Part shown: piece by piece, positions 25,965 through 32,065 of the stretch
Layout of the letters: every line of letters starts with the position of its first letter
Numbering within the stretch: position 1 is the first letter of the stretch
Assembly: GCA_030267125.1 (NCBI GenBank)
Contig: JAJDJJ010000021.1
Location: 1-32,065 of the forward strand
Length of the DNA stretch: 32,065 bases
Reading direction: 5' to 3'
From: Bacteroidales bacterium OttesenSCG-928-B11
GTDB lineage: Bacteria; Bacteroidota; Bacteroidia; Bacteroidales; WCHB1-69
Translations under genes and position numbers: made by a program
Notes under the pieces: generated by a model
What the model saw: the letters and a program-made list of their open reading frames with translations, nothing else
What the model was told of the DNA's origin: nothing
The model's database searches: none

Positions 25965-26717
25965 TTACAACCCTTTCCGAATCATTTGCGTGAGTGGCTG
26001 CGCATAAATAAAATCGTTAAGCAACTCATTATCACTGATTAATATATTATCTTTAGTTCCAACCCATGCCAACTCTCCTTCATAGATAAAGTTAATATTT
26101 TCGCCTGTTGTAATGACGGAATTGAGGTCATGGGTATTGACAATGGTTGTCATATTGAAATCGTGTGTAATTTCCGTAATCAATTGATCTATAAGCAATG
26201 ATGTTTTAGGGTCTAGTCCCGAATTGGGTTCGTCGCAGAAAAGATATTGCGGTTGGCAAGCGATTCCCCGCGCAATGGCTGCTCTCTTCTTCATTCCCCC
26301 GCTTAACTCCGCAGGATACAAGCCATTAGAACCGGAAAGATCTACTCGTTGCAAGCAAAAATTAACTCGTTCGAGTTTTTCTTCAAAACTCTGATCCGTA
26401 AGCATATCCAACGGGAACATCACGTTTTCTTGAATCGTCATCGAATCGAAAAGCGCGGAACCTTGGAAAACCATGCCCATTTCGGTGCGGAGCTGTTTTT
26501 TTTCGTCATCACTCAGCAGGTTGAAGTTTCGTCCGCTGTATAAAATATCACCCTCTTCCGGATATAAAAGCCCGATTAAACATTTCATTAAAACGGTTTT
26601 ACCCGATCCTGAACGTCCAATCACCAAGTTTACTTTCCCTTCATAAAACTGTGTGGATATATTATCCAACACCTTTTTATCCCCGAAATATTTGGAAACG
26701 TTTTTAACTTCAATCAT
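25965..26717 (-). CDS. mlaF: MlaF-type ABC transporter ATPase
   Basis: Cytoplasmic ATPase of the Mla-type phospholipid transporter that moves lipids between the two membranes. The 250-residue protein has Walker A GRSGSGKT at 34-41, signature LSGGMKKRAAIARG, Walker B YLFCDEPNSGLDP and the switch His in NTHDLNS. The GGMKKR form of the signature is typical of MlaF and not of import ATPases. It starts 4 bases after mlaE and abuts cvpA. A substrate-binding MlaD (MCE) gene is not next to them in this window. Confidence 0.92.
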   Translation of the reverse strand: MIEVKNVSKYFGDKKVLDNISTQFYEGKVNLVIGRSGSGKTVLMKCLIGLLYPEEGDILYSGRNFNLLSDDEKKQLRTEMGMVFQGSALFDSMTIQENVMFPLDMLTDQSFEEKLERVNFCLQRVDLSGSNGLYPAELSGGMKKRAAIARGIACQPQYLFCDEPNSGLDPKTSLLIDQLITEITHDFNMTTIVNTHDLNSVITTGENINFIYEGELAWVGTKDNILISDNELLNDFIYAQPLTQMIRKGL

Positions 26718-26721
26718 GATT

Positions 26722-27471
26722 TTATAACATAACCTGTGTTATTACTAAATTGAGAACAAGGATAATGAAACTGGCGACTACAATACCTTGCGTATTAGCT
26801 TTCCCCAATTCGAGTGCGCCGCCCTCTATGCGATAACCATAAAAAGAACACACAGAAGACATTACAAATGCAAAAATAAAGGTCTTCGTTAAAGCATAAT
26901 AAACGTCATACATTCTAAAAAAAGAAGTCAAGCCATCAACGAAATCGTAAATAGGGATCATCTGTACGATCAAAACCGTGATATATCCGCCGAATAGGGC
27001 GAAAAAAATACTGATGATGATCAACAACGGAATCACGATCAAGGCGGAGATAATTTTGGGAAGCACCAAATAAGATGCGGAATTGATTCCCATGACCTCT
27101 AATGCATCAACCTGTTCTGTCACTTTCATACTGCCAATTTCAGAGGTTATCCTCGACCCTAAATTCCCCACTAACAAAAGACTGATGATGGTGGGACAAA
27201 GCTCCATCACTACCGAAGTGCGCACTGTGAAACCCACAGTCCAATGCGGGATCCAGTTGCTTTCAACTTGCAAGGCGGTTTGAATTGTGATAACACTTCC
27301 CATGGTAATGGAAACGATGGCAACGATAAGCAATGAGCCGACGCCCATCATATCCATTTCACTGATCAATTTATTGAAGAATATCTTTCCTTTTTCGGGT
27401 TTGCGGAACACTTTGCCCAAAAAAAGGATATACTCGCCAAAAACCTCTAATGTCCTAGTTATTAATTTCAT
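26722..27471 (-). CDS. mlaE: MlaE-type ABC transporter permease
   Basis: Inner-membrane permease of the Mla phospholipid transport system. The 249-residue protein starts with an amphipathic stretch and has about five membrane segments. The diagnostic MlaE segment is present: EIGSMKVTEQVDALEVMG followed by SYLVLPKIISALIVIPLL. The end reads GIVVASFIILVLNLVITQVML, again typical. It is the first gene of the mlaE-mlaF-cvpA run and has a -7 box about 43 bases upstream of its ATG. Confidence 0.92.
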   Translation of the reverse strand: MKLITRTLEVFGEYILFLGKVFRKPEKGKIFFNKLISEMDMMGVGSLLIVAIVSITMGSVITIQTALQVESNWIPHWTVGFTVRTSVVMELCPTIISLLLVGNLGSRITSEIGSMKVTEQVDALEVMGINSASYLVLPKIISALIVIPLLIIISIFFALFGGYITVLIVQMIPIYDFVDGLTSFFRMYDVYYALTKTFIFAFVMSSVCSFYGYRIEGGALELGKANTQGIVVASFIILVLNLVITQVML

Positions 27472-27513
27472 CTTCCGATTATAATCTCGTAGTTTTTCAT
27501 TTTAGAAAGGGTG

Positions 27514-27521
27514 CAAAAATA
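27514..27521 (-). promoter_or_regulatory. -7 box of the mlaE-mlaF-cvpA operon
   Basis: TATTTTTG on the minus strand matches TAnnTTTG exactly and is followed by C, as at pta. It gives a short leader of about 35 bases. No clear -33 element is visible. Confidence 0.5.
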
Positions 27522-27555
27522 GTGTAATTTTATGTCTTATTTGTCTCGTAAACGA

Positions 27556-27582
27556 AAAAACCGCCTTGTTATCGGCGGTTTT
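27556..27582 (-). terminator. Rho-independent terminator after the Dps-like gene
   Basis: A GC stem (27561-27565 with 27574-27578) is extended by A-T pairs on both sides, encloses an 8-base loop, and is followed on the minus strand by a T run. It lies 32 bases past the stop of the thioferritin gene. Because A and T runs flank both sides it could also work in the other direction, but no plus-strand gene ends here. Confidence 0.8.
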
Positions 27583-27613
27583 CCCTGTCTGTAAGTATGT
27601 TTAAAATAAAGGG

Positions 27614-28117
27614 CTATCTGCCACGGTGGTCAATGGAAACCTCGATGTCGTTCAACCAATCTTCGATTTCTTGTTCATGTTCTAATTCGTCTTCAAGGAT
27701 GGATAGAGCCATTTTGTGGGTGATATAGTCTTTGCCGAATGTAAATTCTGCAATTTCCTGATATCGTTTAATCGCGCATCTTTCGCCGCCCAAATTATCA
27801 TTCAAAATAGCGGTTACGTAAGTGTCATCCGGCCTGGCATATTTGCAGTGCGCCAATTTGCTCCATTCGTCCGGTGAAAGAACCGGCGTGCCACCGAGTT
27901 GGATGATTCTTTCGGCTATCATTTCTGCATGCTCCAACTCTTCGTTAGCATGCTCCAATAGTTCAGCTTCCACTGCCGAGCGCATTTTGCCTTCCACAAC
28001 GCGTGCGCCGATCCAATATTGATAATAAGCCAACCACTCTTCGCTAAGTGCAGCATTTAACATTTCCAACAACTTGTCAACGTCTAATTTCGCAATTTCT
28101 CTTGTTACTTGTCCCAT
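27614..28117 (-). CDS. Dps-like ferritin (thioferritin, DPSL type)
   Basis: Iron-storing, peroxide-detoxifying cage protein. The 167-residue four-helix protein has ferritin-like metal ligands: Glu in SEEWLAYYQYW near 26-27, E-x-x-E-H in the EEWLAYY/NEELEHAEMI helices (59-66), and E-x-x-x-H in LEDELEHEQE (141-150). Two cysteines, Cys91 and Cys114, lie in HCKYARPD and GGERCAIKRY close to the diiron helices. This pair defines the DPSL or thioferritin branch characterised in Sulfolobus and Bacteroides fragilis, and sets it apart from classical Dps and bacterioferritin. It stands as its own unit with a terminator just downstream. No canonical promoter box was found in the 80-base AT-rich upstream gap. 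Confidence 0.85.
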   Translation of the reverse strand: MGQVTREIAKLDVDKLLEMLNAALSEEWLAYYQYWIGARVVEGKMRSAVEAELLEHANEELEHAEMIAERIIQLGGTPVLSPDEWSKLAHCKYARPDDTYVTAILNDNLGGERCAIKRYQEIAEFTFGKDYITHKMALSILEDELEHEQEIEDWLNDIEVSIDHRGR

Positions 28118-28197
28118 GATCTTAAATTTTAATTTGGTTTATAATTTTATATTTTTGGTATTTTTATTATCTATAACAACACATAACTGAAATAGTT

Positions 28198-28515
28198 CTA
28201 TACATTCTCGAAATATTCATCCAACAGGGAATTATGGCAGTCCAATTGACGACGCATCGTATTCATCTCCCGGTGCATGCCATTCATTTCGTTCAATAAG
28301 TTATTGATGATATCGATACCTTCCACATTGACTGACAGGTCATAATACAGATGTGAAAAGAACTCCAACTGTTTCAATTGTTCGACAGGCAGGTAGTTCT
28401 CATCCCCTTCTTCTTTGATATCTAACAAGCCTTCTTCCCGCAGTAGAAGAATAAATTCGGCGTCGACATCGCTGTTGTCATAATATTCCTTTAATAATAT
28501 GTATTCTCGTTCCAT
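28198..28515 (-). CDS. CbpM-like chaperone modulator
   Basis: The 105-residue protein fits the CbpM family, small MerR-fold proteins that bind the J-domain of CbpA and block its action with DnaK. The N-terminal half reads as a winged-helix-like region (EFILLLREEGLLDIK, then LPVEQLKQLEFFSHLYYDL). A C-terminal helix is rich in Met/Asn/Arg (NEMNGMHREMNTMRRQ). It lacks a DNA-binding wing of normal size and is shorter than MerR regulators. Position is the strongest evidence, as the stop of the CbpA-like DnaJ gene lies 9 bases upstream, the standard cbpA-cbpM order. Confidence 0.8.
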   Translation of the reverse strand: MEREYILLKEYYDNSDVDAEFILLLREEGLLDIKEEGDENYLPVEQLKQLEFFSHLYYDLSVNVEGIDIINNLLNEMNGMHREMNTMRRQLDCHNSLLDEYFENV

Positions 28516-28524
28516 GGTTTCAAA

Positions 28525-29448
28525 TTATGATTTTGCCAATTGCTCAAACAACTCTTTTTGTTCGTTGGTTAGATTTGTGGGAATTTTAATAGTATAGGTC
28601 ACAAACAGATCTCCGTGATGCCCTTCTTTTTTATAGACAGGAAATCCCTTGCCTTTGAGTCTGATTTTCGTGTTATTTTGGGTTTCAGGTTTGACAGTCA
28701 CTTTCACTTTGCCATCCAATGTGTCAACCATAATGTCACCACCCAGCACTGCTGTGTACAAATCCAGATCCACGGCGGTATAAAGGTCATTGCCTTTCCG
28801 AAGGAAGTTAGGATCGGATTGTATAACGAAGGTAATGAAGAGGTCGCCGTGCGGACCGCCGCTCGCACCAGGTGCGCCTTGGCCTTTCAATTTGATCACC
28901 TGGCCATCTTCAATACCTGCCGGAACTGTAATCCGAATATTTTTCCCATTGACCGAGAGGGTCTGCTTATGGGTTACTGCCGCATCCCGTAGTGAAAGAT
29001 GAAGTTCTGCATTGTAGTCGCTACCTCGGTAACCGCGCGATGTCCGCCCCCTGCTGAAACCGCCACCACCGCCGAAAAGGTTTTCAAAAAAATCGGAAAA
29101 GCCACCACCACTGCCGAAATCCTCGGTTGAAAAGCCACCCTGTTGATAACCGCCAGCGCCATATCCCGATGCAAAACCGCCGTTTCTCGACTGTTGTTGG
29201 CGTGCCTGTGCGTACTCATCGGCGTGTTTCCAGTTTTCGCCATACTCATCATACTTCTTCCGTTTCTCCGGATCACTCAACACTTCATTTGCCTCGTTAA
29301 TCTGCTGAAACTTAGATTGTGCAGCCGGATCATTCGGGTTTACATCGGGGTGATATTTCCTCGCCATCTTTCGATAAGCCTTCTTAATTTCCTCGGCAGA
29401 GGCTTTCTTATCCACTCCCAGAATACTATAATAATCTATGAATGCCAT
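28525..29448 (-). CDS. cbpA: CbpA-type DnaJ co-chaperone
   Basis: J-protein that brings clients to DnaK. The 307-residue protein has an N-terminal J-domain (about 4-66) with the HPD triad at 33-35 and a Gly/Phe-rich linker at about 88-135. Two C-terminal client-binding beta-domains follow. The cysteine zinc-finger repeats of DnaJ proper are absent, which makes it CbpA-like (type II J-protein). A CbpM-like partner follows 9 bases downstream. Upstream, in the gap to the divergent miaB, lies a perfect 9-bp inverted repeat that could be an operator. I see no canonical -7 box for this gene. Confidence 0.92.
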   Translation of the reverse strand: MAFIDYYSILGVDKKASAEEIKKAYRKMARKYHPDVNPNDPAAQSKFQQINEANEVLSDPEKRKKYDEYGENWKHADEYAQARQQQSRNGGFASGYGAGGYQQGGFSTEDFGSGGGFSDFFENLFGGGGGFSRGRTSRGYRGSDYNAELHLSLRDAAVTHKQTLSVNGKNIRITVPAGIEDGQVIKLKGQGAPGASGGPHGDLFITFVIQSDPNFLRKGNDLYTAVDLDLYTAVLGGDIMVDTLDGKVKVTVKPETQNNTKIRLKGKGFPVYKKEGHHGDLFVTYTIKIPTNLTNEQKELFEQLAKS

Positions 29449-29471
29449 GATACTATTTCTTGGTCTTGGTG

Positions 29472-29496
29472 TAACAATTTTTTTGGGAAATTGTTA
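29472..29496. promoter_or_regulatory. Perfect inverted repeat upstream of cbpA, possible operator
   Basis: TAACAATTT (29472-29480) and AAATTGTTA (29488-29496) are exact 9-bp inverted arms separated by 7 bases. The repeat lies 24 bases before the cbpA start on the minus strand and is too A/T-rich and lacking a T-tract to be a good terminator. The arms differ from the CIRCE element of HrcA. Confidence 0.4.
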
Positions 29497-29547
29497 GAAG
29501 ATCTGCGACTATTTATATTCAAACTGCCGATTTATGATTTTTAGCAC

Positions 29548-29555
29548 TATTTTTG
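29548..29555 (+). promoter_or_regulatory. -7 box immediately before miaB
   Basis: TATTTTTG, followed by C, matches TAnnTTTG exactly and ends only 4 bases before the miaB ATG. If used, the message would start at or within a few bases of the start codon, with no room for a ribosome-binding site. Confidence 0.45.
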
Positions 29556-29559
29556 CGGC

Positions 29560-30873
29560 ATGAAAAATCTATACATCGAAACGTATGGTTGCCAGATGAA
29601 TGTCGCTGATAGTGAAGTGGTAGCGGCAATCCTCTCTGAAAACTATACTGTAACAACCGATCCGAAATCCGCCGACTTATTCCTGATGAATACGTGCTCT
29701 GTGCGCGATAATGCCGAGCAGCGTATCCGCAAACGCTTGCGAGAATTGGCGGCGTTGAAGAAAAAGAATCCACGCATGATCGTGGGATTACTTGGTTGTA
29801 TGGCTGAAAGACTGAAAGAGAGGCTGTTAAATGAAGAGCACACCCTCGATTTCATTGCCGGCCCGGATGCTTACCGAACTCTGCCACATCTGATCCAAGA
29901 AGCTTCGGAAGGTAAGAGTGCCTTCAACGTGATCCTTTCTATCCAAGAGACTTACGACGATATTGATCCGGTCAGGTACGACAGCAACGGGGTTTCAGCT
30001 TTCATTTCGATTATGCGGGGGTGCAATAATTTCTGTACCTACTGTGTGGTGCCCTATACCCGCGGTCGGGAACGCAGCCGCGACCCGAAAACAATCCTGC
30101 ATGAAGCACAACAACTATTAGATAAAGGATATAAGGAAGTAACTTTATTGGGACAAAATGTAAATTCGTACCACTGGAAAGAAGATGACGGCCGGGCGAT
30201 AGACTTCGCCTCATTGATCGAGATGGTGGCACAACTCTCCCCCAAACTTCGTGTCCGGTTTGCCACTTCGCATCCGAAAGATATTTCTGACAGTTTAATT
30301 GAAAAAATTGCCAATTACGAAAATATTTGCAACTATATCCACCTCCCCGTGCAATCGGGCAGCGACCGGATGCTGAAAAAAATGAACCGGGTGTATGACG
30401 GCAACTACTATTTGGAACGCATTGCAGCAATCAAGAAAATGATCCCCGACTGTTCCATCACCACTGACCTCATCGTGGGATTCTGTGGTGAGACGGAAGA
30501 AGATCACCAAGACACGTTGAAGATGATGGAAACAGTAGGTTATAGTTCAGCCTATATGTTCAAATATTCTGTCCGCGAAGGAACAAAAGCAGCAAAGGAT
30601 TTCGAAGATGATGTACCCGAAGAGGTGAAAGCCCGGAGGTTCGACGAAGTGATGAATACACAGCAACGACTATCGCTGGAAAGCAACCAACAAGATGTGG
30701 GTAAGACTTTTACGGTTTTAGTTGAGGGTTTTTCAAAAAGATCAGAGGAGCAACTTTTTGGACGAAACAGTCAAAATAAGGTCATCGTCTTCCCCAAAGG
30801 GAACCATCAAATCGGCGATTATGTGGAAGTAACAGTAACCCGTTGCACGCAAGCCACTTTGATTGCGGATTAG
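29560..30873 (+). CDS. miaB: tRNA methylthiotransferase MiaB
   Basis: Radical-SAM enzyme that adds a methylthio group to i6A37 of tRNAs reading UNN codons. The 437-residue protein has the N-terminal MTTase domain with cluster cysteines Cys11 (YGCQMN), Cys46 (NTCSVRDNAEQR) and Cys80 (LGCMAER). The radical-SAM motif CNNFCTYC follows with Cys155, Cys159 and Cys162, then the conserved VPYTRGRERSR. The C-terminal TRAM domain ends near residue 435. Cys11 fixes the start at 29560, since the next Met (13) would lose it. The VPYTRGRERSR form separates MiaB from RimO and MtaB. The gene is divergent from cbpA and convergent with the MFS gene. Confidence 0.95.
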   Translation: MKNLYIETYGCQMNVADSEVVAAILSENYTVTTDPKSADLFLMNTCSVRDNAEQRIRKRLRELAALKKKNPRMIVGLLGCMAERLKERLLNEEHTLDFIAGPDAYRTLPHLIQEASEGKSAFNVILSIQETYDDIDPVRYDSNGVSAFISIMRGCNNFCTYCVVPYTRGRERSRDPKTILHEAQQLLDKGYKEVTLLGQNVNSYHWKEDDGRAIDFASLIEMVAQLSPKLRVRFATSHPKDISDSLIEKIANYENICNYIHLPVQSGSDRMLKKMNRVYDGNYYLERIAAIKKMIPDCSITTDLIVGFCGETEEDHQDTLKMMETVGYSSAYMFKYSVREGTKAAKDFEDDVPEEVKARRFDEVMNTQQRLSLESNQQDVGKTFTVLVEGFSKRSEEQLFGRNSQNKVIVFPKGNHQIGDYVEVTVTRCTQATLIAD

Positions 30874-30995
30874 ATATAGTCTAAATAATTACTCTTGTTT
30901 ACCACATCAAATGTTGCATTAGGATAGGCTTTTTTAAAAGATAGTATTTCTATTGACGAATTTAATGTGAAAATCGTCAGCACATTGACAATTTT
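30870..30995 (-). other. Open minus-strand frame of doubtful coding value
   Basis: The minus strand is open from the right, and the last 40 or so codons read protein-like (LNSSIEILSFKKAYPNATF, then VVNKSNYLDYI), with a stop overlapping that of miaB. The earlier part of the same frame is antisense to the metallophosphoesterase remnant and is not convincing. This may be the 3' end of a second decayed gene, but no family is recognised. Confidence 0.2.
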
Positions 30996-31115
30996 CAAAA
31001 ATCGAACGAAAATATGGCTATCTATGTTTCCGAAGGTATCGGGACAATCTTTGCACCCGTCCGTTTGGGAACACGTAGTGAGATGACGTTGATGAGGTTG
31101 GTTCCGGAAGAATGA
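30966..31115 (+). pseudogene. C-terminal remnant of a metallophosphoesterase gene
   Basis: The plus frame closes at 30963-30965 and then runs to TGA at 31113-31115. From 31014 it encodes MAIYVSEGIGTIFAPVRLGT followed by RSEMTLMRLVPEE. This matches the very end of YkuE-type calcineurin-like phosphoesterases, which finish with the pattern YVxRGIGT-x(4)-P-(V/L)-R-(L/F)-G-x-R-x-E-(I/M)-T-L. None of the catalytic part, with its Asp/His/Asn metal ligands, is present upstream, where miaB ends at 30873. The rest of the gene has been lost. The match is from memory of the family's C-terminal pattern, not an alignment. Confidence 0.5.
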
Positions 31116-31195
31116 TGGAATGGTAAACAGGAATACAAGAGAACAAGTGGACGGGAAAATTAGAAAGTTGAAGAATATTTCCCTGTCTCGTTCCC

Positions 31196-32065
31196 TCATT
31201 CTCTCGTCAACTTCAACTCTCTCTTTATTCGTCTGCGAATAGCTCTGTAAGTAGGATGCAGGGCGTGCTTCGGGCGGAGATCACTCTCTTTTATCATCAA
31301 TATCAGTATACAGAAGATTCCGATTATGACCAACCAACCATACAACTCTTTCATGGAAACTATCAGCGCTTGTTGTTGTAAAGTACCATAAAGTTCGCCG
31401 GGTGGGAGTTGCACTGCTAACGGGTTTACATGATCCAGCTGTGCTCCGGGCAGCATGCTGTTTCGCTTCATTGTAATCTTTAAAGCCCTCCCTAATATGG
31501 CGGTTCCTAATACGCCTCCGATGCCGGCGCTGAAAAATGCCTGTACCGATAAGGATTGGAAAAAGTTCTGAAAAGGAATTCTAGAAAGGATGGTTAAAAA
31601 ACATATTGAGATAATGGCATAACCGAATCCTCGCAAAAATAACGGAAGGATCAGCGAGCTTTTGGATACATTATAATCGATAGAGAAATATGAAATGAGC
31701 AGATAAATGACGATGGAGGAAAGAGCAATCAAGTTCATGGTTTTATAAGCCCATTTCCGCTGAGCAAAAGTTTTGTAAGTAAAGATAGAGCCGATCGCGA
31801 TGCCGGCGAGTACTACCCAGTTGAGAGAGATAGCGTGTAGTACATCATATCCAAGTGTCGCCTCCATATAAATATGCTCCAGCAGATGAGAAGGTGCTAT
31901 CAGCAGATCGATGACTAAATAGGCGAAACAGGTCAGGTAAACCACTTTAAATCGCCAGGTTTCGTTTGCTATGAACGGGTGCCGGATAAAAGAGGCACGC
32001 CACACATTGAGAAGCAACATGACAACCGCGGCAATGCTCGCCGCACGGATATAGACAGATTGAAA
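31196..32065 (-). CDS. MFS transporter, C-terminal part (DHA2/EmrB-like; cut by right edge)
   Basis: The reading frame is open through the right edge (the edge codons read FQSVYIRAAS before the first visible Met at 32020), so the start lies outside the window. About 289 residues are present, holding around seven hydrophobic segments. A basic cytoplasmic end (RAIRRRIKRELKLTRE) closes the protein. The segment LLRGFGYAIISICFLTIL/FFSAGIGGVLGTAI (read as LFLRGFGYAI and FFSAGIGGVLG in the sequence) and the late periplasmic-type loop with GALQ/GTLQQQALIVSMKELYGW fit the second half of 14-segment drug/H+ antiporters. Such genes in Bacteroidetes usually lie beside HlyD and TolC genes, which would be off the right edge. 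The substrate is unknown. It is convergent with miaB. Confidence 0.72.
   Translation of the reverse strand, partial: FQSVYIRAASIAAVVMLLLNVWRASFIRHPFIANETWRFKVVYLTCFAYLVIDLLIAPSHLLEHIYMEATLGYDVLHAISLNWVVLAGIAIGSIFTYKTFAQRKWAYKTMNLIALSSIVIYLLISYFSIDYNVSKSSLILPLFLRGFGYAIISICFLTILSRIPFQNFFQSLSVQAFFSAGIGGVLGTAILGRALKITMKRNSMLPGAQLDHVNPLAVQLPPGELYGTLQQQALIVSMKELYGWLVIIGIFCILILMIKESDLRPKHALHPTYRAIRRRIKRELKLTRE

Noticed and set aside
31166-31218. Inverted repeat AGTTGAAG/CTTCAACT near the end of the MFS gene, considered as a terminator
   Set aside because: The loop is 37 bases long, the right arm lies inside the MFS coding sequence, and no T run follows either arm.

Overview
The window reads as chromosomal DNA of an anaerobic, succinate/propionate-type member of the Bacteroidetes, most likely order Bacteroidales (inference). 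The evidence is a sodium-pumping methylmalonyl-CoA decarboxylase operon, GldB and GldD homologues, two proteins with type IX secretion (T9SS) C-terminal sorting domains, a thioferritin-type Dps-like protein, a divergent membrane pyrophosphatase, and many -7 boxes of the Bacteroidetes type TAnnTTTG. Most of the window is ordinary housekeeping DNA. I see no rRNA, tRNA, CRISPR array, insertion sequence or phage gene.

Region 1 (1-7492) is nearly all on the minus strand. A probable gene tail enters from the left edge on the plus strand (3-95). The decarboxylase operon then reads right to left: carboxyltransferase subunit (4510-2951), lamin-tail/OadG-like membrane subunit, biotin carrier, and Na+-pump beta subunit, ending in a clear intrinsic terminator at 270-302 and preceded by a -33/-7 promoter at 4589-4620. 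Upstream is a tight minus-strand run of pta, a small outer-membrane protein and a LolC/E-type permease. Phosphotransacetylase and the decarboxylase both serve acetate/propionate fermentation, although ackA is not here.

Region 2 (7597-19154) is on the plus strand: sbcD-sbcC overlapping by 4 bases (DNA end processing), then hppA-gldD-gldB (membrane pyrophosphatase plus gliding-type lipoproteins), then a Nif3-like protein, a coiled-coil C4 zinc-ribbon protein and a TauE/SafE permease in a close run.

Region 3 (19207-24839) is the accessory part. It holds exported proteins: an endonuclease/exonuclease/phosphatase-fold enzyme with a T9SS tail, a PQQ-like beta-propeller lipoprotein, a GHSQG serine hydrolase with a Cys-rich C-terminus, and a T9SS-tailed protein of unknown function. 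A 46-codon ORF with its own -7 box precedes the last of these in transcription order, and a weaker 32-codon ORF lies between the hydrolase and the propeller gene.

Region 4 (24984-32065) contains a free methionine-(R)-sulfoxide reductase convergent with mlaE-mlaF-cvpA, a thioferritin, a cbpA-cbpM co-chaperone pair, miaB, a short decayed stretch containing the tail of a metallophosphoesterase, and the C-terminal part of an MFS transporter cut by the right edge.

The leads most worth a second look are the small ORF at 24670-24810 and its exported neighbours, the lamin-tail domain joined to the decarboxylase membrane subunit, the perfect 9-bp inverted repeat upstream of cbpA, and the pseudogene remnant at 30966-31115. 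Nothing here clearly amounts to a new system.
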